Part shown: one piece after another, positions 1 through 9,314 of the stretch
Layout of the letters: each line of letters opens with the position of its first letter
Position numbering within the stretch: the stretch's first letter is position 1
Source: Oscillospiraceae bacterium
Lineage (GTDB): Bacteria > Bacillota > Clostridia > Oscillospirales > Ruminococcaceae
DNA: 54,545 nt
Assembly (NCBI GenBank): GCA_014799385.1
Contig: JAAVIC010000015.1
Span: 1-54,545 of the forward strand
Reading direction: 5' to 3'
Position numbers and translations under genes: made by a program
The notes under the pieces: model-generated
Told to the model about the DNA's origin: nothing
The model's database searches: none
The model's input: the letters and a program-made list of their open reading frames with translations, nothing else

Positions 1-108
1 CTAATGACTTTGAAAATATGTACAATTTTTCCCCTCATTCCGCCTTCAATTTTGTAGGGTGATCCAATCTTTTGCTTTTTGGTCTGTTTATTTTGTGTTT
101 TTTATTGA

Positions 109-532
109 CATAAGAGCAGTTCAATTCTCTGCGAAGAAATAAAGTTCACCGATTTAAGCTCATTTTTGTACTACGATTTCTTCCGTGGGATTGCTCGGAA
201 CTATCTGCCGAACCGTTGCAAGAACTGTGGAAAGTATTTTTTGATTCGCGGAGCGTGGTATTATACATACTGCGACAATTCGCTTGCTGATGCTCCCGAC
301 AAGACTTGCCGTGGCGTGGGTTCTAAGCGTCGTTACGATGACAAATGCAAAAATAATCCTATATGGCAGACCTATAATCGTGCTTATAAAGCTCACTATG
401 CAAGGTATATGAAAAAGAAAATGACGGTTGCGGAGTTTGAAGGAGTGGTCGCGGTTTGCGTCCGAAATTCGGGATAAAGCGCTTGCCGGAGAGATTCCGT
501 TTGAACAATATTATACTGATATCCGGAAGTAA
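109..532 (+). pseudogene. Degraded DUF6076-type zinc-finger protein gene
   Basis: An open frame runs from just after a stop at 106-108 and carries the Cys pairs CKNCGKYF and YCDNSL..TC seen in the small zinc-ribbon proteins (DUF6076-like) of clostridial mobile elements. Near 443 the frame is lost. The continuation EWSRFASEIRDKA...YYTDIRK lies in another frame and ends at 530-532, so one extra base appears to have been inserted. The N-terminal half of the family is missing upstream. The gene is therefore truncated at the 5' end and frameshifted at the 3' end, and is probably dead. The family call is from memory of the motif; the frameshift is directly visible. Confidence 0.7.
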
Positions 533-627
533 AACAATGGGGTGGCGAATCACCACTCCGGATAAATTTTTTATGCCTATTCTTTGCTTTATGTGGTGCA
601 AATTTTGACACAAACCGATGATAATAG

Positions 628-1146
628 AAAATCAAGCTGTTCAATTTTGCAGTATCATTTTGGTCTAACAAGGAACTGTGGTTCACGGTGGGCTGCGTGG
701 AGTACGGTCGTTTTGGCGGAATTTCCGCAATGGACAAAGCAGAGATGCACACTCACGACATTTTGGGCAATCCGAATGCCCGGATTTGCGGCAGTATTGA
801 TTGGAATCTAATTATTGATGCCAAGGGCGGTCCGAACCACATGGGAAATTATTACGAGTTACCTGTCATGCTGATTGAGGACGGCACGGATTTTGTTCTG
901 CAAAGCGAATACTATTACATCGGTCATTTCAGCCGATATATACGTCCCGGTGCGATTTGCCTGGGAACGTCTTCGTGGAATTCAAATGTTGAGGTAACTG
1001 CGTTTGAAAATACGGACAGCAGCCGAGTGCTTGTCGCACTCAATTGTACAGATACACCATTCCCGCTCTCTGTTACCGAAACCGACGACACCACCGTTGA
1101 TTTTGAACTTCCAAAGCATGCCATTGCTACGATACTTTTCTCCTAA
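628..1146 (+). pseudogene. C-terminal remnant of a GH30 family glycoside hydrolase
   Basis: The frame opens after a stop at 625-627 and encodes NKELWFT.GCVEYGRF followed by HDILGNPNARICGSIDWN and a C-terminal beta-sandwich ending at 1146. This matches the end of glucosylceramidase-type GH30 enzymes: the catalytic-glutamate strand (here ..WFTVGCVEY, Glu in CVEY), then the GSIDWNL strand. The family is about 450 residues; only about 170 remain and the barrel start is absent. No ribosome site precedes it. It is a relic, sitting next to another broken gene. Confidence 0.75.
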
Positions 1147-1301
1147 TAGGATAGATATACCCTCAAAAAGCAATAAGACCGTCATATGACAATGGCGATC
1201 CTATTGTTTTATAGCAGGGGAGATGAAGAGCTTACCGTCAAAATATTGGGATTCCCTAAGCATTTAAATATTCTATATATGAAAATCGCGATCTTATTTT
1301 G

Positions 1302-1376
1302 GATGTATGCCGCCGTATTCTTTGTTTAATGCAAACCATTTTTTGATCCGCAAGGAAATTCTGTTGTGTGATCTGC
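1302..1376 (+). repeat. Direct repeat, copy 1 (partner at 7575-7648)
   Basis: The first 36 bases (GATGTATGCCGCCG... to AAACC) are identical to 7575-7610. Beyond that the two copies are similar with scattered changes and one length difference. The copies have the same orientation and bracket the MMPL/GLUG gene pair. Read on the minus strand, both have the look of an old coding tail (ITQQNF.. and FALNKEYGGIH..), but no intact gene is visible. Confidence 0.75.
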
Positions 1377-1412
1377 AATTTGGTGGTCAAATAAAAAGGC
1401 TCGCCGCTTTTT

Positions 1413-4400
1413 TTATTTGTTTGCTACCTTGGATTTCCCGTGCTTTTTCTTTCGCACTGCCACCAATATAACGATTACGATTATTAATATCACCGACAAG
1501 CCCGCTATCAGCAATATTGGCAGCCAAGCTATTTCCATCGGTTGAATACAGAAGGTTCCACTCATGCCGTTCATCTCCAACAGCAGATACTTTCCGCTGA
1601 CAGTGCTGTCGACCCGCGTCCAGCTGCCGTTATCAAGTCGCCAGACCGCGGCGTTCTTTCCTCCTGTATTCAGCAGCCTTATCGGCACGGTTCCCATTTC
1701 CGCGTCCGCTCCCGTGAGCGTGATATTCAGAACGCGTGCGTCTCCACGCACGGGAGGCTCGACAGTGCTGTCCTCCGCGTGAAGAACCGTTTCATCGGTA
1801 AATCTGCCCTCCGCGAGAGCAAGCGCAAGCTTATCTTGTGTTTCCTCACTCGCGACTATCGTTATCCACGGCGCGTACACCGCTTCAAGCGTAATGTCCG
1901 ACATCACTCCGGACTTATCAAATTCGTTCCATCTGCCGAAGCAGCCCTCAAAAACGGGAACTTCGGGCAATTCGATATTAGACAGATCATCGCCGTATCT
2001 AAACGGTATTTTTCCGATAACTTTACCGTCCGCCGTAAGCGTAATTCCAAATTCCGTAAATTCCTTGGGAACGCCCCCGAGCTTCTCCAGTTCGGAAAAT
2101 TCTATCGGCTCTGCGCGACCCTCGTAACTTATGCCGTCAATGCCCGCTGTTCCCGTATCGACAAATCGGTTTTCTCTCAGTGTACCGTCCTTTGCTATAC
2201 TGCCCGCAACAGCCCCGACATATTCTCCGCCGTCCTTTACGGTAACTATCGCGAAATTATTGCGCAGATCGTTCGCTCTTCCTGTGATACCGCCTATGTA
2301 GCTTCCGCCCGAAAGCACGCTCTTGGCGTAACAATTTCGCACTACTGCGTCGGAATATCCCGCGATACCGCCGACATAACTGCCGCCGCTGCTCGATATT
2401 TCGCCGTAGCCGCCGCACGAAATGACCGTTCCGAGATCCATACGTCCGGCTATGCCGCCCGCGCAGTCCTTTTTCGCGGTTATCATGCCGAAGTTTTTAC
2501 TGTTCTGCAATACCGCCTTGGTCTCGTATGTAGCACCGAAACGGACGTTTTCGGAAAGGTCGCTCTCGGGGTCGAGGTCGAATTCAACAGCCATCGCGCC
2601 GACAATGCCGCCGATATTGTGGTCGCCCGACACCGTGCCGCTGTTAACGCAATCCGTGACTTTGCCCTGTCTTGTCGCGGCGATATCCTCATCGGAAGTA
2701 TCAAGAAATCCGTCCCCGATAGTTGGTGTCGACGCTGTATCCAACAACTCGGAAACCGCGTCTATAACCATATCCGAGACAACCTCGAGCTGAGCGTTAA
2801 TGGCGCGCAGGTCGTCCGCGACCACTCCGCTGTTCGCGTTAAGCTGTCTGTTCAGTGCCTCCATATCGTCCGTCATTGCGGTAACAGAGCCGTGCAGCCT
2901 GTTCCCCGCGCTGCGGAAATCATCGCCAAGCCGCCTGAAACTTTCGGGACCGTCCTCCGTAAGCACGCGCACCGCGTCCCCTATATCGGTAAACGAACGC
3001 TGAAGCGTTTTCCCTATCGCCGAAGCCGCGTCCGCAGCTCCCTCAAAGCGGTCAAGTGCTTTATTAAACCCGTTCGAAACACCGTCAAGCTTTTCTGCCG
3101 CGTTTTGCAGCTTCGAGAACGCGCTGCTCAAACTTTCCGCCGCATCGAGCATAGCCTCGGAGGCATTTTTCAGCGGAGTTTTTGCTTTATTCCAGTTATC
3201 CTCGATTGTTTTCAGTATATCCGATATATCGCCGATGTCAAAATCATCGTTGTCCTCGGGAGTTTCGGGCGCGTTATTCTCATCGCCCGAGCCGCCTTCA
3301 CGGGTAATGCCGCCGACAGTCACCTCATCGATAAGACCCGCGTTGGCGAGTGCTCCGCCGAGAGCGTCCGCCGCTTCCGCAACGTCCTCCAATGCGCTGC
3401 TCAACGAATCCGCCGCGTTTTCAATATCCTTGGCGGCAGACGACTGCTGCTCCTTATCGCTCGAAACAACGCCGTCCGTCATTGCGTCAATGGCGGTTCT
3501 GAAATACTCCGCCGCGTCCGAGAGACTGTCCGAAGCGTTTTTCAGGTCGTCAAGCGCAGCCCGTATATCGCGCATAGCCGCGTCACCGATGTCCGCAACG
3601 TCTTTGAGCGACTCAAACGCCGCGCCGAGGTCATCGGACATATCGCTCAGACTTCCGCCCGCCGCCGCGATTTCATCAATTGCGGGAGCTATCTTGTCAA
3701 GCGCGTTGGTTATATCCGCGACCATAGTGTTGACGGTATCAACGTTTTCATCGACAAAACCCGTTACTTCGTCAAGCATTTCCTTGCAGCTGTTTTCGGC
3801 TGTGTCGGTGTACTTCTTCATTGCGGTAAGCCGCTCGGAAACGTCATCGCCCGTGCCCTGAACATCGTTAAGAGCCTTGTCGATAAGGTCGTTCAGCGTG
3901 TGCAGTTCGGCGCGTAGCTCCTCAAGCGTCTCTTTGCCCGGGTCAATCGTAAGGTACGGCTCTGCCTGACCAACGATACCGCCAACGTCCTTTCTGCCGT
4001 TTATCGTGCCGCTGTTGGTGCAGCCCGCCAGATATCCGCTCTGCCGCCCCGCAATGCCGCCGATATTGTATCCAACGTGCGGATATCCCACGTTGCCCGT
4101 ATTGTCACAGCTCTGCACTATTCCGCCCGTATAGCCGACAATACCGCCCACATCGGTATGGCTGTTGAGGAGGTCCGGCTCGCTTCCGTCCGGGCTGATG
4201 TAGCTCTCGGGATCAAATTCTATCATATTCTCCGAATTATCGGGAATCGTAAGGTTTATACCCGCTGAATTGGTACATTTCAGCAGAGTACCCTCGCTTC
4301 GCCCCGCAATACCGCCTGCGGCACTCTTTCCGATAACCGTGCCCGAGGCGGAACATTCGATAATGCTTCCCGTCTCGCTGTTTGCTCCGGCGATTCCGCC

Positions 4401-4880
4401 AACCGCGCTCTCGCCGCGCACGGTACCTCGGAATGTGCAGTTTCTTATCGTTCCCGCGTTCTCGCCGACGATACCGCCGACCTCCGAACGGCTTCCGCTC
4501 GGAACTATCACGCCTATAACGTTCAAATCTCTGACAACGGCGCTTTTTTCAAGATATCTGAATAATCCTTGATGTGAGCCTGTCTCATCAATTCTCACAC
4601 CCGAGACGGTATGTCCGCCGCCGTCAAATGTTCCTCCAAAGATAGGCACGGGTGTAAAGTCCATGCCCGACAGACTGATATCGGCGGTAAGCGTCACGGT
4701 TTTTCCGTGCGACCATTTGTCAAGAGAACAGCTTTTCGCGAAGTCAATAAATTCCTCGGCGGAGGATATCGTAACGGAATCATTCTGCGGTTCTTGCGCG
4801 AACGCGGGCGCGGCAAGCGTTATAAACAGACTTGTAGCCGCAATCAGCGAGGTTATCTTATAAAACAGGCGATTCTTCAT
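1413..4880 (-). CDS. Secreted, membrane-anchored GLUG-repeat protein with coiled-coil core
   Basis: Starting at the ATG at 4880 gives 1155 aa with a good ribosome site (GGAGAGGAG) and a signal peptide (MKNRLFYKIT..APAFAQ). Residues ~110-310 contain GLUG-type repeats (GGIVGENAG, GGIAGRSEG, GGIVGYTGG). Residues ~320-710 are a long helical, coiled-coil-like region rich in Ala/Asp/Ser. A second GLUG block follows (~725-880), then a beta repeat resembling InlB B-repeats. Residues ~1117-1140 form a membrane anchor with a KKKHGKSK tail. It is thus a cell-surface protein. The start overlaps the end of the upstream MMPL transporter gene by 23 nt, which suggests translational coupling and a joint role in export or envelope assembly. 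The exact function is unknown. Confidence 0.85.
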   Translation of the reverse strand: MKNRLFYKITSLIAATSLFITLAAPAFAQEPQNDSVTISSAEEFIDFAKSCSLDKWSHGKTVTLTADISLSGMDFTPVPIFGGTFDGGGHTVSGVRIDETGSHQGLFRYLEKSAVVRDLNVIGVIVPSGSRSEVGGIVGENAGTIRNCTFRGTVRGESAVGGIAGANSETGSIIECSASGTVIGKSAAGGIAGRSEGTLLKCTNSAGINLTIPDNSENMIEFDPESYISPDGSEPDLLNSHTDVGGIVGYTGGIVQSCDNTGNVGYPHVGYNIGGIAGRQSGYLAGCTNSGTINGRKDVGGIVGQAEPYLTIDPGKETLEELRAELHTLNDLIDKALNDVQGTGDDVSERLTAMKKYTDTAENSCKEMLDEVTGFVDENVDTVNTMVADITNALDKIAPAIDEIAAAGGSLSDMSDDLGAAFESLKDVADIGDAAMRDIRAALDDLKNASDSLSDAAEYFRTAIDAMTDGVVSSDKEQQSSAAKDIENAADSLSSALEDVAEAADALGGALANAGLIDEVTVGGITREGGSGDENNAPETPEDNDDFDIGDISDILKTIEDNWNKAKTPLKNASEAMLDAAESLSSAFSKLQNAAEKLDGVSNGFNKALDRFEGAADAASAIGKTLQRSFTDIGDAVRVLTEDGPESFRRLGDDFRSAGNRLHGSVTAMTDDMEALNRQLNANSGVVADDLRAINAQLEVVSDMVIDAVSELLDTASTPTIGDGFLDTSDEDIAATRQGKVTDCVNSGTVSGDHNIGGIVGAMAVEFDLDPESDLSENVRFGATYETKAVLQNSKNFGMITAKKDCAGGIAGRMDLGTVISCGGYGEISSSGGSYVGGIAGYSDAVVRNCYAKSVLSGGSYIGGITGRANDLRNNFAIVTVKDGGEYVGAVAGSIAKDGTLRENRFVDTGTAGIDGISYEGRAEPIEFSELEKLGGVPKEFTEFGITLTADGKVIGKIPFRYGDDLSNIELPEVPVFEGCFGRWNEFDKSGVMSDITLEAVYAPWITIVASEETQDKLALALAEGRFTDETVLHAEDSTVEPPVRGDARVLNITLTGADAEMGTVPIRLLNTGGKNAAVWRLDNGSWTRVDSTVSGKYLLLEMNGMSGTFCIQPMEIAWLPILLIAGLSVILIIVIVILVAVRKKKHGKSKVANK

Positions 4881-7359
4881 TCTGCGTCTCCTCTCCCATA
4901 AATTCGGCGGGCAGTGCTTCCGTTTGCTCCCGTAATACCGCGCCCGACTCCACACGCGCGTTCAGCGTGCCATTGATAAGTCCGCTGAAATCACCGTCCA
5001 CAACGCCCGCGATATATCCGCGAACATGTCCGTCAAGCCGCATAACTCCCGAATGATTTTGCAGCGGAAGACGGCGTTTGAGCGTAATCGCGGTCTTTTC
5101 AATGATTACGTCGCCCAGCAGCAGTATCTGCGGGAGTATTCCCATAACAAGGAATATCGAGATGAGCGTTCCGCGACCGAGACATACGCCGATAGATGCG
5201 ATAGACGGCGTAGTTGACAGAAAGCCTATCAGAACACCCGCGGACGCAAGTATCGTACCCGAGGTGACGATAGTCGGAAACGCTTGGTTGAGCGATTCGA
5301 TGACCGCTTTTTTCCGAGGCATTATCTGTCTTAGCTCCACGTAACGGTTTGCTATAACTATTGCGTAGTCGATATTGGCTCCCATCTGAATGGAACTTAC
5401 CACCAGATAGCTCAGGAAGAACAGCGGCTCCTGCTGCAAATAAGGGAACGAGAAGTTTATCCATACCGAGCCCTGAATAACCAATATAAGTAATATCGGC
5501 AGTCCCGAGGATTTGAACGTGAACACCAGAACCAACACAACAAATACGATAGTCAGCACACCTATCAGCAGATTGTCGTTGCCGAATGAGGTGGACAGAT
5601 CGAAGTCGCTGGTGGAGTTTCCGACAAGGAAGCTGTTCTCGGGATAATATTTCGCGGCAGTTTTGTGCAGAGTATCGAGGAACGCGAAGGTTTCCTCGCT
5701 CTCCTCGGGAAGATTGAGCGTGAGCACAAGGCGGCTGTAATTCTCGCCGAGGAGCTGCAATTTCGCATCGGAAAGCTGCTCGTGCAGATCCTCAATTGTC
5801 TCGGTCATTTCATCGTCAAGCGTGACATAGCCCTCCTGCATTTGGTCATACAGGAACATAAACATATCTATAAGCGGCACGCCATAGCTGTCCACTCCCG
5901 ATACGAGCTGCCCGTAGGTCTCATGGTTTACCGCGTAAGCGGAATACAGCAGCCGCGCGACTTCAACGTCGAGATCGGTCATCTCGGCAAACTGCCGCGG
6001 CGTTAGCCTGTCGGTGAGCACATAGTCGTCCATTGCGTCAACATTAGCCAGTCCGAGGACGGTATCGGTCTCGGACATACGCTCCAGTTCGCGTAAAAGC
6101 TGTCCCTCCCTTTCGTAGTCGCCGTTAGGCACCAGAATCGCCAGCGTATTGACACTGCCGAAGGTATCGTTGACGCGCTCAACAGCGATCTGCGATTCGT
6201 TCTTGCGCGTAGTCGTAAGTCCCGTCTGTCCATAGGCATAGGGGCATTTGTTCGATAATATGAAGCCCGCGATTATCAGCACCACAAACAGCGGCGGCAT
6301 TATAAAACGCGTTCTCACCGCCAGCTTGCCCCAGCCCGTAATCTGCGGGACGAAGTTCTTGTGGTGGGTCTTGTCGATAAGACCGCTGAAGCTCATCAGC
6401 AGCCCCGGCATAAGCGTAAATACCGCCAACAGGCTGAGTATGATAGCCTTTATCAGCACCAAGCCCAAGTCCTTGCCGATACCGAAGCGCATAAAGCACA
6501 TCGCTCCGAGACCCGAAAGCGTTGTCATGGAACTGCCCGCAATCTCGGGTATTGCCTTTGAAAGTGCGATAACGACAGCCTCATGTGCCTCAAGATGAGT
6601 ACGCTCTTCGGTGTATCGGTGACAGAGGATTATCGCGTAGTCGATAGCGAGCGCGAGCTGAAGCACTACCGCAACGGAATCCGAAACAAATGATATTTCG
6701 CCGAAAATGAAATTCGTGCCCTTATTCATAAGTGCCGCCATACCAAACGTAGCTATCAGTACGGGTATCTCCATATATGTATGGGAGGTAAACAGCAGCA
6801 CCAACAGTATAATGACCACCGCGATCACCATTACAACCTGCATTTCCGCCGCAAGCCCCGCCGACGCGGAGTCGCCCGTATCGCCCGTGACATACACGTC
6901 GTAGCCGTCGAGTAGGTTTTCTACCTCAGCGAGCGCGTTTATGCTCACCTCGTCGGTCGCGGTGCCGTTGTAGGTTATCGAGAATAGCGCCGCGCCGTTC
7001 TTGAAGTGATCCTCCGTGCCGTCAAATTCCACGGATTTTACGCCGCCGATTCCTTCGATTTGCTCCGAAAGCTCCTCCGCCTTGGCAAGCGAGATATTGT
7101 CGACCATTATACGACTCGTGCCGAAGGTCACAAATTCGTCCTCCATTATTGTGAGTCCCTGACGCGTTTCGGTGGTATCGGGCAGATAGCTTGTAAGGTC
7201 GTCGTTGACCCTCGTCCAACCGCTCGAAAAAATACAGAAAATTGCAACGCCGATATACAGCAGATAAAACGCCTTGCGCTTATCCACTATAAAAGCCGCC
7301 ACGCGTTCAAGCGGGCTTTGCTTTTCGGAGTCGCTGTTATATTGATCATTCACAAGCAT
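4858..7359 (-). CDS. MMPL-family RND transporter
   Basis: The 833-aa product has the RND/MMPL plan: an N-terminal membrane segment (FYLLYIGVAIFCIF), a first ectodomain, a helix bundle (~170-370), a second ectodomain and a second bundle (~600-780). Characteristic stretches such as LALAIDYAIILCHRYTEER and MGANIDYAIVIANRYVELR are present, the Asp being the proton-relay residue of the family. Such proteins export lipids or hydrophobic compounds using proton flow. The start is preceded by AAAGGA. The gene is first in a two-gene unit with the GLUG surface protein. A promoter at 7476-7505 fits. Substrate unknown. Confidence 0.9.
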   Translation of the reverse strand: MLVNDQYNSDSEKQSPLERVAAFIVDKRKAFYLLYIGVAIFCIFSSGWTRVNDDLTSYLPDTTETRQGLTIMEDEFVTFGTSRIMVDNISLAKAEELSEQIEGIGGVKSVEFDGTEDHFKNGAALFSITYNGTATDEVSINALAEVENLLDGYDVYVTGDTGDSASAGLAAEMQVVMVIAVVIILLVLLFTSHTYMEIPVLIATFGMAALMNKGTNFIFGEISFVSDSVAVVLQLALAIDYAIILCHRYTEERTHLEAHEAVVIALSKAIPEIAGSSMTTLSGLGAMCFMRFGIGKDLGLVLIKAIILSLLAVFTLMPGLLMSFSGLIDKTHHKNFVPQITGWGKLAVRTRFIMPPLFVVLIIAGFILSNKCPYAYGQTGLTTTRKNESQIAVERVNDTFGSVNTLAILVPNGDYEREGQLLRELERMSETDTVLGLANVDAMDDYVLTDRLTPRQFAEMTDLDVEVARLLYSAYAVNHETYGQLVSGVDSYGVPLIDMFMFLYDQMQEGYVTLDDEMTETIEDLHEQLSDAKLQLLGENYSRLVLTLNLPEESEETFAFLDTLHKTAAKYYPENSFLVGNSTSDFDLSTSFGNDNLLIGVLTIVFVVLVLVFTFKSSGLPILLILVIQGSVWINFSFPYLQQEPLFFLSYLVVSSIQMGANIDYAIVIANRYVELRQIMPRKKAVIESLNQAFPTIVTSGTILASAGVLIGFLSTTPSIASIGVCLGRGTLISIFLVMGILPQILLLGDVIIEKTAITLKRRLPLQNHSGVMRLDGHVRGYIAGVVDGDFSGLINGTLNARVESGAVLREQTEALPAEFMGEETQNEESPVL

Positions 7360-7475
7360 CGCATCCTTTCACAGCGAGATAATTCTCGGTTTGTTGCTTA
7401 CAAAGCCTTTAAGCACAAGCGTCCGCACTGTGCTGTCGTAAAAAACGGATATTGGTGAGGACTTCTTGTTGAGAT

Positions 7476-7505
7476 ATTATACCACATTTGTGCATTATTT
7501 GTCAA
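7476..7505 (-). promoter_or_regulatory. Promoter of the MMPL/GLUG operon
   Basis: On the minus strand TTGACA (7500-7505) is followed after 18 bp by TATAAT (7476-7481), about 115 bp upstream of the transporter start. Confidence 0.75.
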
Positions 7506-7574
7506 TACCTTTGGAATATAAACAACAAAAAAGCAAAAAAATGATGTTTAGACAACGTTTTGCGATACACTGTT

Positions 7575-7648
7575 GATGTATGCCGCCGTATTCTTTGTTT
7601 AATGCAAACCTTTTTTGAATCACAAAGAAATTTTGTTGAGTAATCTAC
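7575..7648 (+). repeat. Direct repeat, copy 2 (partner at 1302-1376)
   Basis: See copy 1: 36 identical bases followed by a diverged half. It lies just upstream of the MMPL operon promoter, so the two copies enclose the transporter/GLUG unit. Confidence 0.75.
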
Positions 7649-7735
7649 AGTATCTCAATATTGCATTCAAGCCAGCTGCTGTTCATTATATCCAGCTTGA
7701 TTCTTGTTTACTTTTACGCTATAATAATATCATAA

Positions 7736-7867
7736 ATCGGTGGTAATGCTCTCGCTGCCTTTATCAAAAATGACCACATATCTGACCATAGACAGAGTTG
7801 GAGCACACGGAAACAACGGATACAAGACCGCCAAAGAGCATTTCTCACGGAACGGAAACGGCTATAA
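7736..7867 (+). pseudogene. Possible C-terminal coding relic
   Basis: An open stretch of 43 codons (GGNALAAFIKND..SWSTRKQRIQDRQ..) follows a stop and ends at 7865-7867. Its composition looks protein-like, but there is no start or ribosome site. It ends some 40 bp before the tRNA-Pro fragment and may be the tail of a gene from an earlier integrated element. I do not recognise the family. Confidence 0.25.
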
Positions 7868-7904
7868 AAAGCCATTCGTAACGAAGAGGGCTTTTCTCCT
7901 ACTC

Positions 7905-7949
7905 TTCGGGACGCAGAGGCCGTGGGTTCGAATCCCGTCGCCTCGACCA
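7905..7949 (+). repeat. tRNA-Pro 3'-half fragment (att-like)
   Basis: These 45 bases match the anticodon loop through CCA end of the complete tRNA-Pro(CGG) at 29762-29838 with one mismatch (AGGCCG versus AGGTCG). The 5' half of the tRNA is absent; upstream sequence instead forms an unrelated hairpin (CGAAGAG..CTCTTCG). A 3' tRNA half beside a broken integrase is the usual scar of tRNA-targeted integration. It lies in inverted orientation to the intact tRNA. Confidence 0.85.
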
Positions 7950-8150
7950 CACATAAACCGTCTTGTAGAGCCGTTTTGCAGCTTGCAAGGCGGTTTTTAA
8001 TTTTACAAGAAATTAACGCTTTGTGCGCTGTTTGTGCGCTATTTCCATTAAACAATATGAAACAATACGGACTGCACTCTATTGAGGTACAGTCCGTTTC
8101 TTTATGCCAATTTAATGTGCTTGCTGCTTTGAGGTGCTGGGTTCAGCATA

Positions 8151-8512
8151 TCACCGAGAATATTTACGGTGCTTCAATCCATTCCGCGCGAGAAACTTGC
8201 TGAATTGTTTCGTAGGTGTCATTGGGTTCATCATCTTGCCGTTCCATTGAGTAAAGACCCAATTGCCGCAGGGTAACCTTTGGTTATTCGTCCATTGAGA
8301 ACCGAGACGCTGTGCGTTCTCAATTTTCTCGACTTTGAGCATTTTCAAGAGTTCAACACAGCCTTCGTTGATGGTAACGGTTCGCGTTTCATTGTCCTTA
8401 GGGGGCTTGGTAGCGAGCGGCTGACCTTTGTCTCAATCGTGATTTTGTGTTGATCGAAATCAATATCCGAGAATTTCAGCGAGACCAGCTCCCCGCGCCG
8501 CGCATTGCGCCT
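8151..8512 (-). pseudogene. Broken tyrosine-family integrase
   Basis: On the minus strand the pieces RRGELVSLKFSDIDF, DNETRTVTINEGCVELL and VFTQWNGKMMNPMTP..FSKFLARNGLKH match the middle of phage-type tyrosine recombinases in order. The first Arg of the catalytic set (ARRGEL) is present. A frameshift occurs near 8415, and the gene stops before the HxLRH..Y catalytic end. The N-terminal arm-binding domain is also missing. It lies ~200 bp from the tRNA-Pro fragment, as expected for an element end. Confidence 0.85.
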
Positions 8513-8588
8513 ATCCCGTTTCGTTGAAGTTTTCAGTAAATTGCAGTTACGGATGTGATATACTGGAAAAAGAAAGGAAGTGGTGCTT

Positions 8589-9314
8589 ATGGGTTTTGTA
8601 CAGCTTTCGGACGACTTGACAAACTGGGAGTGGCTAGAAGATAAGAACACTGTTTACGTTTATATTCGTCTGCTCTTGGCGGCAAGCTGGGGCGAGAAAG
8701 ATTATAAGGGTGTACACTTACAGCGCGGACAGCTGATAATCTCACAGCGCGAATTTGCCGAAAAATGCGGTATGTCACGGCAAGAGTTGAGGACAATTTT
8801 AGACCGTTTGATAGCAACCCACAAGATAACCCAGACATCAACCCACAAATTCAGCTTAATAACGCTGATTGAGTATGATTGTGCAACCCAGCCGCCAACC
8901 CGTAGCGCACCCGAAAAGCAACCCACTATCAACCCACCTACTTTATTAAGAACAAACATACAGAATATCAAACAACCAAACAACGCGCTTGCGCGCGAGG
9001 GCGGCGGATTAAACAGCAGCTTTGAAAAATTCTGGGCTGCTTATCCGAAGAAAACCGCAAAACAGAACGCTCTTAAATGCTGGATAAAGCTGAATCCCAA
9101 TGAGGAATTAACCGCTAAAATCCTTGCGTCTTTGGAACAGCAAAAACGCTCCGTTCAGTGGACGAAGGACAACGGGCAATTCATTCCTTATCCAGCGACT
9201 TGGCTCAACGGCAAACGTTGGGAAGACGAATTACAGGAGGTAAACGAAAATGGAAAACATAACCGAGATATTAGCAGCCGTTCAAAATCGGATTGGCTTG
9301 CAGGTTTCGAATAA
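8589..9314 (+). CDS. Phage-type replisome organizer (DnaD/O-like)
   Basis: Starting at the ATG at 8589, eight bases after AAAGGAAG, gives 241 aa. The N-terminal part is a winged-helix domain (MGFVQLSDDLTNW..LIISQREFAEKCGMS), then a low-complexity linker, then a C-terminal segment FEKFWAAYPKK...FIPYPATWLNGKRW typical of replication-initiation proteins of clostridial phages and integrative elements. It overlaps the downstream DnaC-like gene by 65 bp. The pair probably opened and loaded helicase at the element's origin. Confidence 0.85.
   Translation: MGFVQLSDDLTNWEWLEDKNTVYVYIRLLLAASWGEKDYKGVHLQRGQLIISQREFAEKCGMSRQELRTILDRLIATHKITQTSTHKFSLITLIEYDCATQPPTRSAPEKQPTINPPTLLRTNIQNIKQPNNALAREGGGLNSSFEKFWAAYPKKTAKQNALKCWIKLNPNEELTAKILASLEQQKRSVQWTKDNGQFIPYPATWLNGKRWEDELQEVNENGKHNRDISSRSKSDWLAGFE

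Noticed and set aside
1542-3917. 791-codon open frame opposite the GLUG-protein gene
   Set aside because: It is antisense to a well-supported gene with signal peptide and repeats, is Arg/His-rich without family motifs, and lacks a ribosome site.
7714-8055. Minus-strand frame with VEATGFEPTASASR-type sequence
   Set aside because: This is the well-known spurious translation of a tRNA antisense strand, here the tRNA-Pro fragment. The same applies to frames across 29483-29892 and 54080-54448.
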